In this document: in pieces, positions 6,707 through 11,400 of the stretch
How positions within the stretch are numbered: the stretch's first letter is position 1
Layout of the letters: every line of letters starts with the position of its first letter
Assembly (NCBI GenBank): GCA_905214995.1
Contig: CAJMOT010000072.1
Span: forward strand, 1 to 11,400
DNA from: an uncultured bacterium
Lineage (GTDB): Bacteria; Verrucomicrobiota; Verrucomicrobiia; Opitutales; Intestinicryptomonadaceae
Reading direction: 5' to 3'
DNA length: 11,400 bases
Translations under genes and position numbers: made by a program
Notes under the pieces: model-generated
Database searches by the model: none
Seen by the model: the letters and a program-made list of their open reading frames with translations, nothing else
What the model was told of the DNA's origin: nothing

Positions 6707-6938
6707 ATCCCGCAAGATTTGTTTACCGTCATCTTCTATGATCTCGCATCCGCGCTCTCTTAGGATGGGTTCCCAAATCGGGGCAATCGGGGGTTCCATA
6801 GAGCCCCGGAAACCGTTCGGCCTCAATTTTCCGACTTTTGCCCGTTGGGTGCGTCCTTTTTTTGCGCATTCCGATTCACGTCGGCTTCGTCCGGTTTCCG
6901 CACGCATGTGAAGAACAATCAATAAAAACAAAAAACAT

Positions 6939-9698
6939 ATGGCAAAAAAAGTTGCTAAGAAAACGGCGTCAAAGAAGGCGGCGGCAAAATCCGCCCCCAA
7001 GGCCGGCAAACGAAAATTCATATATCTGTTCGGAGCGAAAACCGACGGCGACGCGTCGATGAGAAACCTCCTCGGCGGCAAGGGCGCAAACCTTGCGGAA
7101 ATGGCCCGCATAGGCCTTCCCGTACCCCCCGGATTCACCATCACAACCGAAGTCTGCGACTATTTTTATTCGAACGGGAAAAAGTATCCCGCGTCTCTGT
7201 CCGCCGACGTCAAGGCGGGTGTGGCGTCCGTGGAGAGGCAGATGGGCAAGACTTTCGGCGACGAGCGCGACCCGCTTCTCTTCTCCGTGCGCTCCGGCGC
7301 GCGCGAATCCATGCCCGGCATGATGGACACCATTCTCAATCTCGGCCTGAACGACAAGACTGTCGAGGGCCTCGCCTCCAAGACGGGCAACCCGCGCTTC
7401 GCGTGGGACTGCTACCGCCGCTTCGTCCAGATGTACGGCGACGTCGTCATGGGCGTGCAGGCGCGCAACGAGGCCGAATCCGAGCCTTTCGACGAAGCAA
7501 TGGGCGTCTTGAAGGCGGAAGTCGGCGCCAAGATGGACACCGACCTTTCGGTTGACGACCTCAAAGAGCTCGTCAAGCGCTACAAGGCGCTGATAAAATC
7601 CCGCACGGGCAAATCCTTCCCGCAGGACGTTTACGATCAGCTCTGGGGGGCGATAGGCGCGGTATTCAACTCCTGGATGAACGACAGGGCGATAATCTAC
7701 CGCCAGAAGTACAACATTCCCGCCAGCTGGGGCACGGCGGTCAACGTGCAGACGATGGTGTTCGGCAACAAGGGCGACACGAGCGCCACGGGGGTGGCTT
7801 TCACGCGCGACCCCGCCAACGGCGAAAACGTGTTCTACGGCGAGTACCTCATCAACGCCCAGGGCGAGGACGTCGTCGCCGGCGTGCGCACGCCGCACAA
7901 GATTTCCATGCTCGAAAAGGAAATGCCCAAGGCGTACAAGGAGCTTTTGTCCATCCGCAAAAAGCTCGAAAGGCATTTCAAGGACATGCAGGACTTCGAG
8001 TTTACCATCGAGGAAAACAAGCTCTTCATGCTCCAGACCCGCAACGGCAAGCGCACGGGCCTGTCCGCCGTCCGCATAGCGGTGGAAATGAACAAAGAGG
8101 GCTTTATGTCCGAAAAGACCGCCGTGCTCAAAATTCCCGCCGACTCGATTTCGAGCCTGCTCGTGCCCGTGTTCGACGAGGCCGCCGTCAAGAAGGCGAA
8201 GGTTCTTGCCAAGGGGCTGCCCGCCGGCCCCGGGGCCGCGAGCGGACAGGTTGTTTTCGCCGCTTCCGCCGCGGAGCTTCTAAATTCGCAGGGCAAAAAG
8301 GCGATTCTCTGCCGCGAGGAAACCTCGCCCGAGGACCTGCGCGGCATGATAGCCGCCGAGGGCATTCTGACCTCCCGCGGCGGGGTGAGCTCGCACGCGG
8401 CGCTCGTGGCGCGCCAGATGGGAAAAGTCTGCATTTGCGCCGCAAGCGCCATCTCGATGGACTACTCCAAGCGCGTGATGAGCGTCGGCAATGTTGTCGT
8501 CAGGGAGGGCGACTACATCTCCATAGACGGCACCACGGGCGAAATCTTCCTCGGCGAAATCGAGACCGCGCCCAGCGAAGTCATCCGCGTGCTATCCGGC
8601 AAAATGAAGCCAGCCAAGAGCTACACTTACCGCCTCTTCGACACCGTTATGAAGTGGGCCGACAAGTACCGCAAGCTCGGCGTGCGCACCAACGCGGACA
8701 CTCCCGCGCAGGCTAAGATGGCGGTTGAGCTCGGCGCCGAGGGCATCGGCCTCTGCCGCACGGAGCACATGTTCTTCGAGGGCGACAGAATCGACGCCGT
8801 GCGCGAGATGATTCTGGCGACCGACGCTTCCGAAAGGCAGAAGGCGCTCGACAAGCTCCTTCCGTACCAGCGCAGGGACTTCGAGGGCATATTCAAGGCG
8901 ATGGACGGCCTGCCGGTCACCGTCCGCCTGCTCGACCCGCCGCTCCACGAATTTCTTCCGCACGAGAGCTCGGCGCGCGCGCAGCTGGCGGAAAAGATGA
9001 ACGTCTCCCCCGAAATCGTCGCCGAAAGGTGCAAGGCTCTTGAAGAGCAGAACCCGATGCTCGGGCACCGCGGCTGCCGCCTCGGCAACAGCTATCCGGA
9101 GATCACCAGAATGCAGGCGCGCGCGATTTTCGAGGCCGCCGCAAACGTTATGAAGGGCAAGAAGCCCGTCAAGGTAAAGGTGGAAATCATGGTGCCGCTC
9201 GTCGGATTCGTGCAGGAGCTCAAATTCCAGGCGCAGAATATCCGCGAGGTCGCGGAGGAAGTGATGGCGCGCAAGAAGGTCAAGATAGACTATATGCTCG
9301 GCACCATGATAGAGGTTCCGCGCGGCGCGCTGACCGCCGACGAAATCGCGCAGGAGGCGCAGTTCTTCTCCTTCGGCACAAACGACCTCACGCAGACCGG
9401 CCTCGGAATGAGCCGCGACGACTCCGGCAGCTTCCTCGGCAGGTACAAGGAGCTCGACATACTCCCGAAGAACCCGTTCGCGTCCATCGACGTCGAGGGC
9501 GTCGGGCAGCTCGTGCGCATCGGCGCGGAGAAGGGCAGGAGCGCCAGAAAGGACATCAAGCTCGGCGTCTGCGGCGAACACGGCGGAGACCCGGACTCGA
9601 TTAGGTTCTTCAACGAGATCGGCCTCAACTACGTCAGCTGCTCGCCGCCGCGCGTTCCCGTCGCGAGGCTCGCGGCGGCGCAGGCCGCCCTCAAATAG
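6939..9698 (+). CDS. ppdK: Pyruvate, phosphate dikinase (PPDK) with Lys/Ala-rich N-terminal extension
   Basis: PPDK interconverts pyruvate + ATP + Pi and phosphoenolpyruvate + AMP + PPi in the cytoplasm; many anaerobes use it in PPi-linked glycolysis. The nucleotide-binding part (about 26-375) shows KGANLAEM (48-55), SVRSGARESMPGMMDT (116-131) and TRDPANGE (289-296). The swivelling phosphohistidine domain carries His486 in GGVSSHAALVAR. The C-terminal barrel has CRTEHMFF (606-613), RLLDPPLHEFLPH (663-675), Glu792 in MIEVPRG, Asn815-Asp816 in GTNDLTQT, and Cys878 in GVCGEHGGDP. All expected catalytic residues are present, so it should be active. At 919 residues it exceeds the roughly 874 of the clostridial enzyme, partly through a basic tail (residues 1-25) rich in Lys and Ala. 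The first Met inside the conserved core is residue 41, so the tail must be translated. The start follows an A-rich leader without a Shine-Dalgarno sequence. A strong terminator follows. Confidence 0.97.
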   Translation: MAKKVAKKTASKKAAAKSAPKAGKRKFIYLFGAKTDGDASMRNLLGGKGANLAEMARIGLPVPPGFTITTEVCDYFYSNGKKYPASLSADVKAGVASVERQMGKTFGDERDPLLFSVRSGARESMPGMMDTILNLGLNDKTVEGLASKTGNPRFAWDCYRRFVQMYGDVVMGVQARNEAESEPFDEAMGVLKAEVGAKMDTDLSVDDLKELVKRYKALIKSRTGKSFPQDVYDQLWGAIGAVFNSWMNDRAIIYRQKYNIPASWGTAVNVQTMVFGNKGDTSATGVAFTRDPANGENVFYGEYLINAQGEDVVAGVRTPHKISMLEKEMPKAYKELLSIRKKLERHFKDMQDFEFTIEENKLFMLQTRNGKRTGLSAVRIAVEMNKEGFMSEKTAVLKIPADSISSLLVPVFDEAAVKKAKVLAKGLPAGPGAASGQVVFAASAAELLNSQGKKAILCREETSPEDLRGMIAAEGILTSRGGVSSHAALVARQMGKVCICAASAISMDYSKRVMSVGNVVVREGDYISIDGTTGEIFLGEIETAPSEVIRVLSGKMKPAKSYTYRLFDTVMKWADKYRKLGVRTNADTPAQAKMAVELGAEGIGLCRTEHMFFEGDRIDAVREMILATDASERQKALDKLLPYQRRDFEGIFKAMDGLPVTVRLLDPPLHEFLPHESSARAQLAEKMNVSPEIVAERCKALEEQNPMLGHRGCRLGNSYPEITRMQARAIFEAAANVMKGKKPVKVKVEIMVPLVGFVQELKFQAQNIREVAEEVMARKKVKIDYMLGTMIEVPRGALTADEIAQEAQFFSFGTNDLTQTGLGMSRDDSGSFLGRYKELDILPKNPFASIDVEGVGQLVRIGAEKGRSARKDIKLGVCGEHGGDPDSIRFFNEIGLNYVSCSPPRVPVARLAAAQAALK

Positions 9699-9699
9699 A

Positions 9700-9736
9700 C
9701 GGAATGAAAAATGCGGGAAGCCGTCTTCCCGTTCCG
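9700..9736 (+). other. Hairpin between the PPDK stop codon and the terminator
   Basis: CGGGAAG (9714-9720) and CTTCCCG (9725-9731) form a perfect 7-bp stem with a CCGT loop. CGGAA (9700-9704) and TTCCG (9732-9736) can extend it below an asymmetric bulge. It sits directly before the terminator and could protect the mRNA 3' end. Confidence 0.5.
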
Positions 9737-9737
9737 C

Positions 9738-9766
9738 AAAAAGCCGCCCTCAGGCGGCTTTTTTTT
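9738..9766 (+). terminator. Strong Rho-independent terminator after PPDK
   Basis: Five A residues, GCCGCC (9743-9748), a CTCA loop, GGCGGC (9753-9758) and eight T residues make a textbook intrinsic terminator 39 nt after the PPDK stop codon. The A run pairs with the T run and lengthens the stem. It separates PPDK from the downstream surface-protein gene. Confidence 0.92.
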
Positions 9767-9810
9767 GCGCGCGGCGCGGAAGCGGGCTTTTGTGGCGGGA
9801 AGGAGGCGGA

Positions 9811-9860
9811 ATTAATTTTAACTGTTAAATAAAATAACTTTAAATAGCGTTGTAAATTCC
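9811..9860 (+). promoter_or_regulatory. AT-rich promoter/operator region of the PEP-CTERM gene
   Basis: After GC-rich sequence, an abruptly AT-rich block holds the perfect palindrome TTTAACTGTTAAA (9817-9829), the -10-like TAAAAT (9830-9835) and TAAATA (9841-9846). TTAACT (9818-9823) lies 17 bp before TAAATA and could be a poor -35 box. The exact promoter cannot be fixed, but the palindrome suggests operator control. A related element, TTTAACCGTTTAA, lies upstream of PPDK at about 6621-6633. Confidence 0.35.
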
Positions 9861-9889
9861 CGAAGATCCCGTTTGATGAAAAATAAAAC

Positions 9890-9910
9890 GACGGTCCGCC
9901 GTAGACCGTC
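9890..9910 (+). other. Leader hairpin at the PEP-CTERM gene
   Basis: GACGGTC (9890-9896) and GACCGTC (9904-9910) are perfect complements around a 7-nt loop. The hairpin lies just after an ATG at 9876 and within the 13-codon frame 9876-9914 (12 residues ending VRRRPS, then a stop). It could influence translation or mRNA stability, or be an incidental palindrome in the coding sequence. Confidence 0.35.
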
Positions 9911-9942
9911 ATAACCCGCATTCCATCAAGCCCATAAAACGT

Positions 9943-11370
9943 TTGCCCATATTGATTCTCGCCTCCTCCGCATTGTCCTCGCCGCTCGCGATCGCCGACA
10001 CCCTCTACTACGAGGGCTGGGGGTATTGGAACACCCCATCCCACTGGTGGACGGACGCCTCCGGCACGCCTGCCGGCAGGATTCCCACCGCCGATACCGA
10101 CGTGATTGTCTCCGGCGTCGAGCTCAAAAACGGGGACAGTCAAATAAACACGCAGGGAGTTGACGAAATAAAGAGCCTCACTTTTGACGGAACCCAGACT
10201 TTCGGCAACACGCAGAGCATATATTTCCAGGACGGGTTCAAAATAAGCGGAGATTTTTCTTTCAAACCTTCCGGCACGGGGAATATGCTTGGATTTGTAG
10301 GCGCGGATTGCGAATTTACCGTCGGCGGGAATTTCCGCATAGACTCGTCGAACGGCGCGAAATCGTGGATTGCGTTTTTCAACCAGACTTCCGGAGATTC
10401 CCGCGCGGCCAGAATCAACATACAAAACGGCTTGGATATAATCGGCGGGGCATGGCAGACGGCTGCCCTCACGCTCAACGCCAGGGAGACTTTTGTGACC
10501 GGAAAGGTGAGGCTTGCCAACGCCAATTCGGTTCTCAATCTCACCCGCGCTACGAGAACCGACGCCGTTTTTACGAATAACTTCACCTGCGACGGACTCG
10601 ATGGCGCGGGGAAAATCACCATAGGCGCGACTTCCTATGGCGGCACGGGGACGCCCACCGTCATACAGAACATGATTTTCACCAACTTCACGGATTCGTC
10701 TTTCGACGGCGTTTCAAAAGGGCAATACAACGATCCCGCAGCAAACATAACGGACGCTTCGGAGCTCAACATTGAAATGAACGCCGCAAACTCCGGCGCG
10801 GTTCAAACGCTCAGGCTCAAACAGGGCGCGTACGCGACGGTTGCCGACAATATTTCGGTAAAGAACGGCTATCTCAACCTCTATGGCGACACTGCGTTCA
10901 AAACCCTCTCGATTTCCGGCGGCAGGTTCGGCGCGGCGGCTTCGGCGGATCCCGGGGCTACCGCTCCGGACATCGGTTCCGTGGCGTTCGAGAGCGGCGC
11001 GTGGTCGGGGGGCGCGATAGTTTTCGACATATCGACCTCCGACGCTTCGTTTGACAAAATATCCTTTTCCGGGACTTTCGACAAGGCGGATGGCGCGGAC
11101 ATTTCCCTGCAATTTGAATTTGACGCCGACGGAATGCGGGAGCTCATAGAAATGGGCGTATCCGCGTTTGAAGATTTAATTACCTACGCCGAGGGAAGCT
11201 CGATTGAGGGAACCGTGTTGCGCGGAGTTTCCAACGGGTTTTCCTACGAGGCGGTTTTTGGCGCCACCGGCATGGACGTGGCGTTCGCGCAGATTCCGGA
11301 GCCCGCGGCGTTTGCCGCGGCGTTCGGGGGCCTCGCGCTCGCGCTGGCTGTCCGAAGGGCGCGCAAATAG
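9943..11370 (+). CDS. PEP-CTERM sorted surface protein with beta-solenoid-like body
   Basis: This 475-residue frame ends in a PEP-CTERM signal: Pro452-Glu453-Pro454, a hydrophobic helix (about 455-470) and the basic tail RRARK. Such proteins are recognised by an exosortase (EpsH/XrtA type) and delivered to the surface or extracellular matrix. The body is rich in Gly, Asn, Thr and Ser, with alternating strands such as FTVGGNFRIDSS and LTFDGTQTFG, like the autotransporter-type beta-solenoids common in Verrucomicrobiota. W-x-x-P-x-x-W-W (29-36) is near the N-terminus. No enzymatic motif is seen. The start is unsure: TTG at 9943 gives a hydrophobic segment ending AIA with no basic n-region. An ATG at 9876 would be in frame if the A5 run at 9879-9883 were one base shorter, and would then give a proper Lys/Arg-rich signal peptide. 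No exosortase is present in the window. Confidence 0.75.
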   Translation: MPILILASSALSSPLAIADTLYYEGWGYWNTPSHWWTDASGTPAGRIPTADTDVIVSGVELKNGDSQINTQGVDEIKSLTFDGTQTFGNTQSIYFQDGFKISGDFSFKPSGTGNMLGFVGADCEFTVGGNFRIDSSNGAKSWIAFFNQTSGDSRAARINIQNGLDIIGGAWQTAALTLNARETFVTGKVRLANANSVLNLTRATRTDAVFTNNFTCDGLDGAGKITIGATSYGGTGTPTVIQNMIFTNFTDSSFDGVSKGQYNDPAANITDASELNIEMNAANSGAVQTLRLKQGAYATVADNISVKNGYLNLYGDTAFKTLSISGGRFGAAASADPGATAPDIGSVAFESGAWSGGAIVFDISTSDASFDKISFSGTFDKADGADISLQFEFDADGMRELIEMGVSAFEDLITYAEGSSIEGTVLRGVSNGFSYEAVFGATGMDVAFAQIPEPAAFAAAFGGLALALAVRRARK

Positions 11371-11388
11371 GGGCGGATTTCTCGCAAG

Positions 11389-11400
11389 CTGCCGCGGCAG
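11389..11400. terminator. Possible terminator stem cut by the window edge
   Basis: CTGCCGCGGCAG is a perfect 12-bp palindrome beginning 18 nt after the PEP-CTERM stop codon. It may be the upper part of a longer hairpin continuing beyond the window. Without the following bases its role as a terminator is a guess. Confidence 0.25.

Larger units (their letters stand above)
6322..6938. other. Gene-free stretch between the GH20 and PPDK genes
   Basis: No open frame here has a credible start, composition or domain. The left half (to about 6600) is very GC-rich and holds the terminator, the 54-nt hairpin and a small GCGGA/TCCGC hairpin (6580-6592). From about 6615 the sequence turns AT-rich and contains a TTTAAC-type element and a likely promoter -35 box. 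The last 250 bases would be the PPDK mRNA leader. They include two adjacent AATCGGGG copies and CGGGGC (6779-6784), which can pair with GCCCCG (6803-6808). I recognise no riboswitch. Confidence 0.5.

Noticed and set aside
6857..6863. A T7 run before PPDK considered as an intrinsic terminator.
   Set aside because: Only a three- or four-base-pair stem (GCCC/GGGT) can be drawn before it, and several bases separate that stem from the T run.
6224..7144. A 306-codon minus-strand frame across the GH20-PPDK intergenic region, including a more protein-like stretch around 6640-6800.
   Set aside because: It overlaps the ends of both flanking genes, is Arg/Pro/Ala-rich and low in complexity, covers the terminator, hairpin and promoter candidates, and has no start signal. 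A decayed gene fragment near 6660-6799 cannot be fully excluded; a BLASTX hit would reopen it.
9799..9806. AAGGAGG considered as a Shine-Dalgarno sequence.
   Set aside because: No start codon in a useful frame lies 5-12 nt downstream, and the site is upstream of the AT-rich promoter region.
1..11400. CRISPR arrays, tRNA or rRNA genes, insertion sequences, toxin-antitoxin or defence genes.
   Set aside because: No regularly spaced repeats, tRNA-like cloverleaf, transposase motif, terminal inverted repeats or defence-family motif was found on either strand.

Overview
The window looks like part of a GC-rich chromosome from a Gram-negative, saccharolytic, probably anaerobic gut-type bacterium. 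It is most likely Verrucomicrobiota, perhaps Opitutales. That placement is inferred from gene content: an outer-membrane LpxR-type lipid A deacylase, secreted multi-domain glycosidases, a PEP-CTERM surface protein and pyruvate phosphate dikinase (PPDK). No rRNA or other marker here proves it.

Layout. (1) 1-126, minus strand: the first 42 codons of rsmD (16S rRNA m2G966 methyltransferase), running off the left edge. (2) 139-1158, plus: LpxR-like lipid A deacylase, head-to-head with rsmD, 12 bp between start codons. (3) 1185-4454, minus: a 1089-residue secreted clan GH-A glycoside hydrolase with N-terminal carbohydrate-binding-like domains, convergent with lpxR. (4) 4455-4794: a 340-bp divergent control region with a promoter at each end and an operator-like inverted repeat between. 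(5) 4795-6321, plus: a secreted GH20 beta-N-acetylhexosaminidase. (6) 6322-6938: a 617-bp gene-free stretch with a terminator, a 54-nt imperfect hairpin and a likely promoter. (7) 6939-9698, plus: PPDK with a Lys/Ala-rich N-terminal tail, followed by a strong terminator. (8) 9943-11370, plus: a PEP-CTERM surface protein with an unclear start.

The two glycosidases plausibly release sugars, including N-acetylhexosamines, from host or dietary glycans outside the cytoplasm. PPDK connects pyruvate and phosphoenolpyruvate in central metabolism. LpxR and the PEP-CTERM protein belong to the cell envelope. Apart from the divergent glycosidase pair, the genes are single transcription units.

No defence island, CRISPR array, prophage or transposon is visible. 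The most unusual signal is in initiation. No recognised start has a convincing Shine-Dalgarno sequence. For rsmD, lpxR and the GH20 gene a -35 / 16 bp / -10 promoter can be drawn that ends exactly 9 nt before the ATG, predicting leaderless mRNAs. In the rsmD/lpxR pair each gene's start codon lies inside the other's -10 hexamer. Other points are a homopolymer-associated frame problem at the PEP-CTERM gene start and dense RNA-like structure between the GH20 and PPDK genes.
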